A stretch of DNA of 64,000 nt from contig NZ_CP029761.1 of assembly GCF_006874585.1 (NCBI RefSeq), positions 2,119,001-2,183,000 on the forward strand, in the 5' to 3' direction. The translations under genes were made by a program, and so were the position numbers. Positions 8,091 through 19,624 of this stretch are shown here, one piece after another (positions within the stretch are counted from its first letter, which is position 1; each line of letters opens with the position of its first letter). Under the pieces are notes generated by a model. The model worked only from the letters and a program-made list of their open reading frames with translations, did no database searches and had not been told where the DNA came from. The DNA is from Sphingomonas sp. IC081 (GTDB lineage: Bacteria > Pseudomonadota > Alphaproteobacteria > Sphingomonadales > Sphingomonadaceae).

Positions 8091-8999
8091 CACAGCCTGC
8101 CTGATCGAAAGACCTTTGAACTCCTTCCTCTTCCTGTAACCCACCGGCAGAGCTGCCATGGCATTGCGCCATTCTCTGACCTCAGAGGCAGCGACCGACC
8201 GAAGATTTCGATCCGTTCCGATAAATTCCGCGAAACTAGTGACGGCGATTCTGTCTTGCACTAGGGTGTCATCGCCTTTTTTGCCCTCAGAGCGACGCTG
8301 AGAGGCATAAACATCAAAAAGGTCGATAATACCCTCGCCAGCCTTCGCGCGCTCCTGACGCCTCCTAGAGAGATTTTGCGTGTGAATGCTCGGGAGGAAG
8401 TTGCCGGACGGATTTTGCAAGGTTTCTACGGCCTTGCGAAACAGGTCCAATCCGCACTTCGACAAGTGCCCAACCATGACTGAGAATTCGGTGGAGTCTT
8501 CTGGCACATCCCACCCACGCAATTGGATCGCTCGCAAAGCTTTACGACGCCAGAACCCATCATCACCTGCAAGTTGCCTTCGGGCTTGCTCAGCATACTG
8601 CTTGGCGAACAAGCCCTGCATCGCCTTAAATGCCTCCGGCCCCGATTGCGCCTGAGTCCTGATGAGAACATCCAGCTTCCGACTAGCTTCATCAAAACCA
8701 AGATGTAGCGCCGCATCCTCAATGTCCGCCATCGTCGGTCGGATAAGCGTCGGAATTGCTGATTTACTAGCGTCGTTTGCGGCAACAGACTGGCAGGACC
8801 GAAGCTCCGCCGTCCATTTACTGATGTGAGGAAGCGCTCGAAACTCAGCTTCACGCTTATCCGGCGTGCCAAGCGACACGATGAATTCGCGCTTGCCGAG
8901 AGCGGGACGGAGCGACTTCGGCACCGTCATGCGAGCGTACCAGTTTTGCGAACCGCGCCGCTTAAGAAGGAATTTGGGACGGCTCATAGACGCCGCCAC
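8091..8999 (-). pseudogene. Tyrosine-type phage integrase, C-terminus lost to IS insertion
   Basis: Starts MAASMSRPKFLLKRRGSQNW (an in-frame ATG also at 8987), the N-terminal arm/DUF6538-like domain of site-specific integrases in Proteobacteria. It continues through a helical core-binding-like region (LFDVYASQRRSEGKKGDDTL ... FAEFIGTDRNLRSV ... VREWRNAMAALP). About 302 native residues remain before the frame runs into the IS end and stops with RRAKLTPLAG. The catalytic R-H-R-Y domain, usually a further 150-200 residues, is missing. Its position beside attR agrees with its being the island's own integrase. Confidence 0.8.
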
Positions 9000-9113
9000 G
9001 CAGAGAAGATTTGTAGCATATGAAAGCTACATGCCACGCAGCCAGCAGGTCGAAAACCGCGAGTCCAAGCCATTCTGCGAGGGTTACTGCCCTTTTGCTA
9101 CATGGCGTCCTAC

Positions 9114-9131
9114 ATCCTGTCTCCCCGACCA
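9114..9131 (+). repeat. attR direct repeat
   Basis: ATCCTGTCTCCCCGACCA, identical to the 3' end of tRNA-Pro(TGG) at 6787-6804; followed by TCTTCC versus ACTTCG after the tRNA, so similarity decays immediately outside. Confidence 0.85.
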
Positions 9132-9862
9132 TCTTCCTCCATTTCGCTGATTTTGTAGCCCGGCCTCGCAGGTCGGGCAAGGCTGCGCGCGGCGACACGT
9201 TTCTCTGTCCAGCTTTGCGGCGGCGGAATGCGGAGCCCCGTTCGCTGCAGAAATGAGCTTCATTTCAGGTAGATACCTGATTCTGGCGTTACCGCCGTAC
9301 AACCCCTGCTCCGTGCAGTCGGGAGCGAGCACGGCGGTATTCGCCGCACCTCAGCGCCATTTCCAGACGCCGCGCAGATCGTAGATCTGCCCGAAAAAGC
9401 GACGCACACTTCTTAAAAGATGCGTATACTACCTTATTTGCGGAAGGCATGTGGCGCCCGAGCAAAAGGCAAACCCTAAATAGTTCCACCGAACATCGGT
9501 CGGCCCGCCGCGCTTCTGCGGATTTTGACGCAGTCCCTGCACAACATCTTGCCCCCTCCGTCCATCGAAGCGCGAATGCTGCAAATGCCGATGCAGGCAC
9601 AAGGCTGCTGCTTGTCCAAAAATCATCCTAAAGGATGAATATTCTTATATTACTCAATTTTATTACAAAACGTTGCCATTTTGCAACATTTGCGAACCTT
9701 AATTGAAATCTCCCTGAAATATTTTTTGAAACTCCGCGGGAATGGCCGCAATGGCCACCGCGTTGGCGCTCTGCGTGAGCACCAACGAGCGCGACATCGA
9801 TCGCCGCTCTGCCCTGCCGGCCCCCCGACTCCGGCTGCACCAAATGGACAAGGAAACACATT
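9132..9862. other. Intergenic region upstream of TonB receptor, with structured inverted repeats
   Basis: About 730 bases without a convincing gene. Features seen: a nested hairpin at 9290-9339 (TACCGCCGT with ACGGCGGTA, and inside it GCTCC with GGAGC), a short hairpin at 9374-9390 (GCAGATC-GTA-GATCTGC), a lone GTATAC at about 9424, and an AT-rich tract at 9625-9735 that probably contains the receptor promoter. Whether the nested hairpin is an RNA, a transposon scar or a terminator is unknown. Confidence 0.5.
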
Positions 9863-12800
9863 TTGAAAGCACTTCCCATGAAGGCTGCATTGTGCGTTGC
9901 AACAAGCCTCACAGCCTTCGCACTGCTGTGCAGCACTGCCAATGCCCAGGAAGCCCCGGCGCCGACGGCTGCGGACAACGGTGACGACGGCAGCACCATC
10001 GTCGTCACCGGTTCGATCACCCGCAATCCGGCAGCGGCGACGGCTTCGCCGGTCGTTTCCATCACGTCCGACGACCTCGAGAAGCGCGGCATCAAGACGG
10101 TCGCCGACACGCTGCAGACCCTGACGGCCAACAACGCGGGCACCATTCCGGCCAGCTGGTCGGGCAACGGCTTCACCACCGGCGCCACCGCCCCCTCGCT
10201 GCGCGGCTTCAACAACGCCTACACGCTCACGCTGTTCGACGGCATGCGCACGGCGTACTACCCCCTTGCCGATGACGGTCAGCGCAACATCGTCGACATC
10301 AACTCGATGCCGGGCTCGATCGTGTCGCGCGTCGACACCCTGCTCGACGGTGCTTCGGCCACCTACGGTTCGGACGCCATCGCCGGTGTGGTCAACGTCA
10401 TCACCAAGCGCGAAATCCAGGGTCTCCACCTTGATGTCTCGACGGGTATCTCGCAGCGCGGCGACGGCGGCGAGCAGCGCATCAACGGCACTTACGGCTA
10501 CGGCGACCTCAACGACCAGGGCTTCAACGTCTACGCGAACTTCGAATACCAGAAGAACGCGGCGATGGATCTCTCGGCCCGCAAGGGTCCGTGGAGCACG
10601 GCCGACCAGTCCTCGATCTGCGGCACCGCGACCGACGGCTGCCTGACCAACAACGTGCGCAACGGCATCCAGGCCGACGGCAGCTTCAACGGCATCCAGT
10701 CGACCATCGTGCCCTTCGTGCAGCCCTATGCGCAGGACGCCGACGGCAACTGGGTCTCGCAGGGCAACTACCAGATGCTCAACCCCGGCGCGGGTTGCGG
10801 CAACCTGACCGCGGTCACCCTGACCCCGGCACAGCAGGCCGGCGGCATTGCCGGCACCCCCTCGGTGGTGTGCCAGCAGGACCTCGTCAACGACTACCAG
10901 GCCTATACCGCGCGCACCAAGCGCATCGGTGGCACGCTGCGCGGTACGGTTCGTCTGAACGACCAGACCGAAGCCTACCTGATGTTCAACTACTACAACG
11001 TGACGACGGCCAACCGCGCCGCGCCGATCGGCTGGACCGGCCGCACCGCCGCCGGCGGTGAGCGCGTGACGGTCAGCCAGATCCTGCTGCCGGCCTACGT
11101 CTGCGCGGACGGCGTCGGCGGTGTCTCGGGCAACATCCTGACGGCCACCGGCTGCGATGCCTCGAACGGCGTTCTCAACCCGAACAACCCGTTTGCCGCC
11201 CAGGGCCAGTCCGCCCGACTGCTGGGCATGCCGGACATGCCGACCTACACCTACACCAACGCCAAGACCTACCGCGTCTCGGGCGGTGTCAACGGTTCGT
11301 TCGGCGATGGCTGGGACTACACCGTCGGCGCGACCGCTTCGGAAGTGACGCTCGACGTCACCAACACCGGCTACATCAACGCCCAGGGCCTGATGGACGC
11401 CATCGCGCAGGGCACCTACAACTTCGTCGATCCCTCGCAGAACTCGGCCGCAGCGACCCAGGGTGTGTTCCCCGACCAGCACAAGCGGGCGACCTCGAAG
11501 CTGGCACAGATCATCGGCACGCTCAGCAAGGACGTTGTCGAGCTTCCGGGCGGCATGCTGAACGTCGCGGTTGCCGGCCAGTATCGCTACGAATCGATCA
11601 ACAACCCCAGCTCGAACCCGGCCAACGACGTCAATCCGGCGGATCGCTACTACAGCATCAACGGGATCGGCGTGAAGGGTCACCGCAACGTGTGGTCGGC
11701 CTCGTATGAAATCTCGATGCCGATCGTGGACGGCTTCCGCGTCAAGGCTGACGGTTCGTACGACCACTACTCGACCGGCCAGCAGAACTTCGCGCCGAAG
11801 TTCGAAGCCGAGTTCCAGCCGATCAGGCAGGTCAAGCTGCGCGGTACGTTCTCGAAGGGCTTCCGTGCCCCGAACCTGAACGAATCGTTCCAGGATCCCT
11901 CGACCGGCTACATCACCTCGACCATCAACTGCTCGAACGCGGCTTATGCCGCCTTCTGCGCAGCGCACGCCAGCAACCCGGCGTACTACGAGGGCGGTTA
12001 CAGCCTCGGCGTCACCTCTTCGGGCAATCCGAAGCTGAAGTCGGAAAAGTCGACCTCCTACACCTTCGGCACGGTGATCCAGCCGACCCGCAACATCACG
12101 CTGACCGTCGACTACTGGCGCACCAAGATCAAGAACCTGATCACCTCGGTCACCCCGACGGCCGATGTCTACGCCCAGTATTACGGCAACAACGGCGTCG
12201 TGAACATTCCGGGCTTCACGGTGACGCAGGGCGCCCCCGATCCGGAAAACCTCTCGGCCCTGCCGCTGCTGGGTGAAATCGTCGCTCCGTTCCAGAACGC
12301 GAACTCGATGATGGGCAAGGGTATCGACGTCTCGGCTTCGGGCGTCTTCAACCTGACCGACAGCCTCTCGTTCAGCACCAATGCCACGGCTTCGTACCTA
12401 ATCCGCCTGGAACAGAACATCGACGGCCTGATCAACCGCTTCGACGGTTCGCTGGGCGGCTGCAACTGGACCTCGTGCTCGGGCGCCCCGCGCTTCCGTG
12501 CCTCGTGGCAGAACACGCTGACGGTCAACGACAAGACCAGCCTTACGCTCACCGCGTACTACACCAGCGGCTATTCGAGCACCTCGTCGGATGCCGGCGG
12601 CACCTACAAGGACTGCGCGGCCAGCGCCGAGGCCGGCCAGCTGGTGACCTACCCGGACAGCGGCAACCCCGTGCAGTGCCATGGCCACAGCACCTTCGAC
12701 CTCGACGGCCACGTCGAAACGAAGATCGCCGACGGCAAGTTCACGCTTTACGCCGATGTTCTCAACATCCTCGACGGCAAGCCGAACTATGACCCCAACG

Positions 12801-12892
12801 CCGCCTACGGCGTCTACCAGTTCAACGCCGCATGGCAGGACCGCCTGTTCATGGGTCGTTACATGCGCATCGGCGCAAAGGTGGACTTCTAA
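9863..12892 (+). CDS. TonB-dependent outer-membrane receptor
   Basis: 1009 residues. Signal peptide ends near AQA-type site STANAQ; then an Ala-rich spacer, STIVVTGS (start of the plug region) and plug motifs including SLRGFNNAYTLTLFDGMR and DTLLDGASATYGSDAIAGVV. The ~800-residue barrel closes with DRLFMGRYMRIGAKVDF, i.e. a terminal aromatic. The TTG at 9863 is preferred because AGGAAA lies 7-8 bases upstream; an ATG at 9878 is possible. It is an energised importer of an unknown substrate. It resembles the Cys-containing large sphingomonad receptors used for carbohydrates or oligomers, but nothing nearby identifies the ligand. Monocistronic by appearance, with a hairpin just downstream. Confidence 0.92.
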   Translation: MKALPMKAALCVATSLTAFALLCSTANAQEAPAPTAADNGDDGSTIVVTGSITRNPAAATASPVVSITSDDLEKRGIKTVADTLQTLTANNAGTIPASWSGNGFTTGATAPSLRGFNNAYTLTLFDGMRTAYYPLADDGQRNIVDINSMPGSIVSRVDTLLDGASATYGSDAIAGVVNVITKREIQGLHLDVSTGISQRGDGGEQRINGTYGYGDLNDQGFNVYANFEYQKNAAMDLSARKGPWSTADQSSICGTATDGCLTNNVRNGIQADGSFNGIQSTIVPFVQPYAQDADGNWVSQGNYQMLNPGAGCGNLTAVTLTPAQQAGGIAGTPSVVCQQDLVNDYQAYTARTKRIGGTLRGTVRLNDQTEAYLMFNYYNVTTANRAAPIGWTGRTAAGGERVTVSQILLPAYVCADGVGGVSGNILTATGCDASNGVLNPNNPFAAQGQSARLLGMPDMPTYTYTNAKTYRVSGGVNGSFGDGWDYTVGATASEVTLDVTNTGYINAQGLMDAIAQGTYNFVDPSQNSAAATQGVFPDQHKRATSKLAQIIGTLSKDVVELPGGMLNVAVAGQYRYESINNPSSNPANDVNPADRYYSINGIGVKGHRNVWSASYEISMPIVDGFRVKADGSYDHYSTGQQNFAPKFEAEFQPIRQVKLRGTFSKGFRAPNLNESFQDPSTGYITSTINCSNAAYAAFCAAHASNPAYYEGGYSLGVTSSGNPKLKSEKSTSYTFGTVIQPTRNITLTVDYWRTKIKNLITSVTPTADVYAQYYGNNGVVNIPGFTVTQGAPDPENLSALPLLGEIVAPFQNANSMMGKGIDVSASGVFNLTDSLSFSTNATASYLIRLEQNIDGLINRFDGSLGGCNWTSCSGAPRFRASWQNTLTVNDKTSLTLTAYYTSGYSSTSSDAGGTYKDCAASAEAGQLVTYPDSGNPVQCHGHSTFDLDGHVETKIADGKFTLYADVLNILDGKPNYDPNAAYGVYQFNAAWQDRLFMGRYMRIGAKVDF

Positions 12893-12910
12893 GGCCGCTT
12901 AAGAGGTGAC

Positions 12911-12950
12911 CGCTGCTGTCCGCCCTCGCAATGACGGGCGGCCAGCAGCG
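12911..12950 (+). terminator. GC-rich hairpin after TonB receptor
   Basis: A 15-bp stem with one mismatch (CGCTGCTGTCCGCCC / GGGCGGCCAGCAGCG) and a 10-base loop, 18 bases after the stop. No U-tract follows, so it is a possible but not certain terminator. Confidence 0.5.
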
Positions 12951-13629
12951 CGAGGCGGGATCAGGGAGGAGTGTCCCTTGTTTCTGGTCCCGCCTTGCAT
13001 CCGGCGCGTGCATTCACCAAGGACACCGCGGCGAGACAACACCCGTGTCCCGGCGCTTCCTGACGAGCCTATATCCCCTTCCGGCCAGCGGTGATGGCAT
13101 CCATCACCAGACCCCGCAGGCCCGCGTTGGCGATCCCTGCGGCAATCCGATTCTCGCTGCCTGTGAAATTGCGGCAGCGCATCGCTGGAATCACGGCTGA
13201 ACGCCGCCGGATCGCCCGGTCGATATTGCCGGGGCAGCCGCTCTCTCCCCTCCCCATCTCCATACCCCTCGCCGCGCAAACAGTCTCTGACCGCCCGGCA
13301 CATGATCCGTTCGGACGGAAACGGCACATGGACCGGAACTTCCGTGCTTCCCGCGCTTTTCCAGCCGTCAGGAATGTCCTCCCGCCTGGAAACGCGGCCT
13401 GCCGCACGCGCCGAATCGTTGACAGGACGCTTTGGAAATGCGTGCCTCATGCCCGGAGCAATTGAGGATCGCGACGGCTTCGCGCCGTCCGCAGAACTTT
13501 GGTCGCCAAAGCCTCGCTTTGGTGCTATCGTCGTATGTCCTGCAACCTGAAATGGGCTCTGCGGCCTTGCGTGCTACGTTCACTCGCGAGGATTGGGATT
13601 CGTCGGACGTAGCTTAAGGTATTTGAAAG
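12951..13629. other. Intergenic region / long leader before cold-shock gene
   Basis: About 680 bases with no recognisable gene; the open frames are compositional. The last ~180 bases directly upstream of the cold-shock-domain gene contain short inverted repeats such as GACGGCTTCGCGCCGTC near 13472, and may be a structured 5' leader, as is common for cold-shock mRNAs. This is an inference from position and short palindromes only. Confidence 0.4.
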
Positions 13630-14334
13630 ATGACATTCGATAGGGGTAATCGCGGCCAGGGACGCGACCGGTTTGGCGGTGGTGATGATCGTTGGGGCGG
13701 CGGCAACGATCGCTTTGGCGGTGGTGATCGCTACGGCGGTGGTGATCGTTTTGGTGGTGGTGACCGCTTCGGCGGCTCGCGCGGCGGCGGCTTCGGCGGC
13801 TCGCGTGGCGGTGGTTTTGGCGGCGGCTCGCGCGGCGGCCAGGGCATCGTCGTTGGCCAGGGCAGCGGCACGGTCAAGTTCTTCAACCCGGACAAGGGTT
13901 TCGGCTTCATCCAGCTTGAGAGCGGCGGCGACGACGCCTTCGTGCACATCAGCGCGGTGCAGGCTGCCGGCCTCGAGACGCTGGCCGAAGGCCAGCAGCT
14001 GGAATTCCAGCTGGTCGAGCGTAACGGCAAGGTTTCCGCGTCCGAGCTGGTGATCGTCGGCGAAGTGATCGTCGCCGAGCGCCGCGAGCGTTCCGCCGCT
14101 CCCGCGCAGCGCCAGCTGACCGGCGAAAAGGCCACCGGCACCGTCAAGTTCTTCAACGGCACCAAGGGCTTCGGCTTCATCGTGCGCGATGACGGCCAGC
14201 CCGATGCCTTCGTGCACATCAGCGCCGTCGAGCGTTCGGGCCTGCACGGCCTGTCGGAAGGCGATCAGCTCGAATTCGAAATCGAGATCGATCGCCGCGG
14301 CAAGGCTTCGGCCGTGAATCTGGTCCAGCGCTGA
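13630..14334 (+). CDS. Double cold-shock-domain protein with Gly/Arg-rich N-terminal tail
   Basis: 234 residues. Residues 1-75 are a low-complexity tail made of repeats such as GGGDRFGG and SRGGGFGG (RGG-like). Cold-shock domain 1 (about 79-145) has [16 protein letters not shown] and DAFVHISAV. Domain 2 (about 169-232) has [16 protein letters not shown] and [13 protein letters not shown]. Both RNP motifs are intact in each domain, so two single-stranded RNA/DNA-binding modules are expected. Double-CSD proteins occur in alphaproteobacteria, but the disordered Gly/Arg/Asp tail is unusual. Likely a cytosolic RNA chaperone or translational regulator. It lies about 360 bases before rpoD. Confidence 0.9.
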   Translation: MTFDRGNRGQGRDRFGGGDDRWGGGNDRFGGGDRYGGGDRFGGGDRFGGSRGGGFGGSRGGGFGGGSRGGQGIVVGQGSGTVKFFNPDKGFGFIQLESGGDDAFVHISAVQAAGLETLAEGQQLEFQLVERNGKVSASELVIVGEVIVAERRERSAAPAQRQLTGEKATGTVKFFNGTKGFGFIVRDDGQPDAFVHISAVERSGLHGLSEGDQLEFEIEIDRRGKASAVNLVQR

Positions 14335-14695
14335 TGGACCTGGCCATGGCCGCCCCTGGCGGCCATGGCTCCATCTCGCGCTTTCCTCGATCGCTTCACG
14401 AGCGGCCCCGGAAAGCACGCGGTGCATGTCGAAGGCACGGGTCAAGGCCGCCTTCGACAGGCCGGCAGCGGGCAAGGGGCCGATGCCCCCGATTCGATTG
14501 CACGGCATGCGGACGGACCAGCTCCCTTTCGGAAGCGAAATCCGGCCTCATTGCCTGAACCCCGGGCCAGAGGGGGTTCGTTCCTGCCTGCAAGGCCGCC
14601 CTTCGCCGGCGCCGTCAGGCTGATGATCTGAGAACCTGGCCTTGTCATGGCGCTACCGACGTCATGACACGGCCAACAAGACGACAACGGATTGC
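14335..14695. other. Intergenic region before rpoD
   Basis: About 360 bases with no gene recognised. It begins with an inverted repeat just after the cold-shock gene stop (GGCCATGGCCGCC ... GGCGGCCATGG, about 14343-14366), a possible terminator without a U-tract. It must contain the rpoD promoter; no box can be assigned safely. Confidence 0.45.
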
Positions 14696-16732
<2,037 letters not shown>

Positions 16733-16769
16733 GCCGTGCCCAGCAGCAAGCGGGCTCATCCCGCGCGGC

Positions 16770-16804
16770 AAATGGCGAGGCTATCAGCCTCGCCATTTTC
16801 GTTT
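16770..16804 (+). terminator. Intrinsic terminator after rpoD
   Basis: A perfect 13-bp stem AAATGGCGAGGCT/AGCCTCGCCATTT with a 3-base loop, followed by TCGTTTG. Confidence 0.85.
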
Positions 16805-16895
16805 GTAGCATGATGGATCGACCCGGCATTCGGACGTCCCCATCCAACGGGCCCCTATCCAAGGGGCTCCCATGCCGGAATCGATCCCCAGGCCG

Positions 16896-19067
16896 TCAGA
16901 AGCGGGTGCTCATCCCGAAGTTGATCGAGCGGCCCATGCCCGGCACCGGGCGCAGCACGCCGGTGGCGCCGTAGTCGCCCAGCGACATGCCGCCGAGCGG
17001 CAGGGCATAGCCCTTGTCGAACAGGTTCTTCGCTTCCACCGTCAGCGTGATGCCCTGCGCCAGCAGCCCCAGCGTATAGCCCGCCCGCAGGTTCACCAGC
17101 GCATAGCTCTGCGTGCGCGGCTCGTTGCGGGTGGCATCGACACGGGTCTTCTCGGCCACGAACTGGATGTCCGCGCCCGCCTCGAAGGCGCCGCTAAGAT
17201 GCGCGAGGCCCATCGTCAGGTTGAACGGCATCTGCCGGTAGAGCGGGCCGTTGTCCGAGCGGTTCTGCCCGTGAACCCAGGCGGCGCTGGCGGTGAAGTC
17301 GGTCTCGCCGCGCGCGGTGCGCTGCAAGGGCACGCTGGCGCTGGCGTCGATGCCGTAGAGCTCGGCCTCCTGGTTGGCGAACTGCAACTGCACGAAGCCG
17401 CTGGGCATGCCCATCATGTCGGTCAGGTCCCTGAGGCGGACCGCATCGATGTAGTCGTGAACGCGGGTATAGTAGGGCGAGATCTTGAGCATGGCGCCGC
17501 CCTTCGCGGTCAGCCGCAGGGCCGCGCTGACCGTGTCCGCCCGCTCCGGCTTGAGGTCGAGGTTGCCGACATAGCCGTTGCCATCGCCGTACCAGCCGAT
17601 CATCTGGCTCGACATCGCCCCCTGCCCCCAAGCATAGCGCTCGTAGAGGTTGGGCGAGCGGGTCTTGTGGGCATAGCCCAGTTCGAAGGCCAGCATGTCC
17701 GCCGCCTGCCAGCTGACCAGCGCCGTCGCGCTCCAGTTGTTGTCACGGCGATGACGGTCGGCGGCGTTGAACGTGGCCGCAGCCATCGCATCGGCCATGT
17801 TCATCATATCGGTGCCGTAAGGCTGGACCGCGCCGGTGTTCATCGTCACCCGGTCGAACCGCGCGCCGATCAGCGTCGAGAGACGGTCCGACCAGTGCGA
17901 TTCCCACTCCCCGAACAGGCCCAGGCGGTCACGCCTGCCGTTGTTGATGTTGAGGTAGGTGTCCGGCCCCATCATCATCGACCCGGCAACCGGCGGCCAC
18001 CAGTCGTCCATCCCTTCGTGATGGAAATCGCCGCCAAGGTGCAGCGTGTCCTTGCGGCCGAGCGGCAGGTTGACCTTGAGCGCGGACGTGAAGGAATGAA
18101 CCTCGGTCTTCATCGGCATCGTGCCGGGCTGCTTGTCGGCCAGGAAGTCCATCGCATGGTCGGTATCGCGGTAGCCGGCGGTGAAATCGACATCGCCCCA
18201 GCCGAACACCCCGCGATAGCGGCCGTTGAGGAACCACGACGTGTTCGAGGTCATGTCCATGTACTGGTTGGGGAAGGCCTCATAGGGCGCGAAGTGATAG
18301 CCCCCCTTCACCTCGAACAGGCCGACATCGGTCTGCGCGGCGAGGGCAAGCTGGTGATCGGTCTTGGCGTATTCGGTGGAGCGCACCTTGCCCATCGCGC
18401 CGCCGCCCTTGTAGTCGTCGGACTGGGTGTAGGAGCCGGTATAGGTGGCGCTCACGCGCTTGCCCGCCACGGTCAGCGAAAGCGCGCCGCCGAAGCCATC
18501 GCCATTGCTGCGATAGAAGCTCGAGGCCTCGCCCGTCACCAATGTGCCGCCTTCCACCGCGAAGCGCGGCATCCGGCTCTCGACGCTGACGATCCCGGCG
18601 ATGGTGTCGCCGCCCATGCTCACCGGCGAGACGCCGGGCACCACCGCGATGGCGCCGACCGTCTGGGGATCGGTGTAGGACAGCGGCGGGTTCATGTCGT
18701 TGGGACAGGCAACGTCGATCGGCAGCCCGTCGACCACGATCAGCACCCGCTGCTCGCTGAGCCCGCGCAGGATCGGCATCGAGGACAGGCCGCCCCCGCT
18801 CGCCGCGCTCACCCCGGGAAGCTGCGCAAGTATGGCGCCGGTATCGCTGCTCGACACCGCCTCGCGGCGAAGGCGCTCCACCGAGACCCTGGAGGCGTTG
18901 AGCGGCGCCGCGGCGATATTGCGCACGGCCGACGTGAAGTCCGCGTGGAGGGCGGGAAGCGCGGCGGCCTCGGCGGCGGGCGGCTCGGCGGAACCGGTTT
19001 CCTGGGCGGCAAGAGGGGCAGGCGCAAGAGCGAGCGCCGCGGCGATCGCGAAAATGGACGTCTTCAT
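16896..19067 (-). CDS. TonB-dependent copper receptor (OprC/NosA-like)
   Basis: 723 residues starting MKTSIFAIAAALAL, with a signal peptide cut near AAQ. Plug motifs include GLSSMPILRGLSEQRVLIVV and GGDTIAGIVSVES. The Met-rich protein carries C120-P-N-D-M124 in VACPNDMNPPLSYTD, matching the CxxxM copper site of Pseudomonas OprC; a Met/His-rich loop GGDFHHEGMDDWW lies in the barrel. The C-terminus SINFGMSTRF is a barrel-closing aromatic. Expected role is copper uptake across the outer membrane. It follows a DUF2946 gene in the same direction by 108 bases, the usual pairing. The upstream extension of the frame is rejected because the signal peptide starts at ATG 19067. Confidence 0.9.
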   Translation of the reverse strand: MKTSIFAIAAALALAPAPLAAQETGSAEPPAAEAAALPALHADFTSAVRNIAAAPLNASRVSVERLRREAVSSSDTGAILAQLPGVSAASGGGLSSMPILRGLSEQRVLIVVDGLPIDVACPNDMNPPLSYTDPQTVGAIAVVPGVSPVSMGGDTIAGIVSVESRMPRFAVEGGTLVTGEASSFYRSNGDGFGGALSLTVAGKRVSATYTGSYTQSDDYKGGGAMGKVRSTEYAKTDHQLALAAQTDVGLFEVKGGYHFAPYEAFPNQYMDMTSNTSWFLNGRYRGVFGWGDVDFTAGYRDTDHAMDFLADKQPGTMPMKTEVHSFTSALKVNLPLGRKDTLHLGGDFHHEGMDDWWPPVAGSMMMGPDTYLNINNGRRDRLGLFGEWESHWSDRLSTLIGARFDRVTMNTGAVQPYGTDMMNMADAMAAATFNAADRHRRDNNWSATALVSWQAADMLAFELGYAHKTRSPNLYERYAWGQGAMSSQMIGWYGDGNGYVGNLDLKPERADTVSAALRLTAKGGAMLKISPYYTRVHDYIDAVRLRDLTDMMGMPSGFVQLQFANQEAELYGIDASASVPLQRTARGETDFTASAAWVHGQNRSDNGPLYRQMPFNLTMGLAHLSGAFEAGADIQFVAEKTRVDATRNEPRTQSYALVNLRAGYTLGLLAQGITLTVEAKNLFDKGYALPLGGMSLGDYGATGVLRPVPGMGRSINFGMSTRF

Positions 19068-19175
19068 GGAAAAACCCTGTTGTTCGCGGGGCCAGCGCTC
19101 CGCGCCGACCCTGCGTGACCTGAACTGTCGAAATACCGGGCCGCCGTGCGCTGCGCAGGCGGCCACGGGATCGGC

Positions 19176-19574
19176 TCAGGCCGGAGGGCCTCTCAGCGGT
19201 GGGCGCAAATGGGGCCGTGGGGCAAGCGCAACCGCGCGGACCGGCGCGAAGCCCAGCGCCACGATGAAGGCGATCGCCAGCGCCAGCAGCACCGGATCGG
19301 CGCCGCCCAGCGAGACCATCGACAGCGCGCCGAACGGACATTCGCCCTTTGCAGGCTTGCCGGGGACGTGATCGCCGCCGGTCTTGAGCGGCACCAGCAT
19401 CTGCAGGGTGCCGTCACCGCCGGAGGCATCGTGACAGATCTCGATGGTGATCGCGCGGAGCCCCTGCCCCGGCATGAAGCCGGTCGGCAGAAGGGCCTTG
19501 AGGCAAAGCGCGATAGCCGCAAATACAAGCGCTTGCTTGTGATACTGCCGGAAAAAGACGCGCAAGGTCCCCAT
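19176..19574 (-). CDS. DUF2946 family membrane protein
   Basis: 132 residues, with hydrophobic segments at about 12-30 and 92-112. Motifs typical of DUF2946: LLPTGFMP near residue 30, TIEICHDASG, a Cys in KGECPFGAL, and the C-terminal PHLRPPLRGPP. The biochemical role is not established, but these proteins are repeatedly encoded next to copper TonB receptors, as here, and carry Cys/His residues suited to metal binding. First gene of the likely DUF2946-receptor unit. Confidence 0.85.
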   Translation of the reverse strand: MGTLRVFFRQYHKQALVFAAIALCLKALLPTGFMPGQGLRAITIEICHDASGGDGTLQMLVPLKTGGDHVPGKPAKGECPFGALSMVSLGGADPVLLALAIAFIVALGFAPVRAVALAPRPHLRPPLRGPPA

Positions 19575-19624
19575 GGCCCCTGCCCCTAGCCCAGCCGTCG
19601 CATGTTGTCACGCAAACTGGTACG

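Noticed and set aside
8091..8999. Integrase considered as an intact gene, since its frame is open to 8055.
   Set aside because: The last residues are encoded by IS terminal repeats and the entire catalytic domain is missing, so it was called a pseudogene.
9424..9429. An isolated GTATAC upstream of the TonB receptor at 9863 as a further regulon site.
   Set aside because: The flanks do not match the ATATC/GATAT arms, and it lies more than 400 bases from the start codon; likely chance.
9289..9626. Short frames (65-103 codons) in the gap before the first TonB receptor.
   Set aside because: No similarity pattern, no ribosome-binding site, and two frames overlap each other; treated as noncoding.
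13069..13465. Overlapping frames of 112-183 codons on both strands between the TonB receptor and the cold-shock gene.
   Set aside because: Arg/Pro-rich compositional frames without domains; the region is better explained as leader/intergenic.
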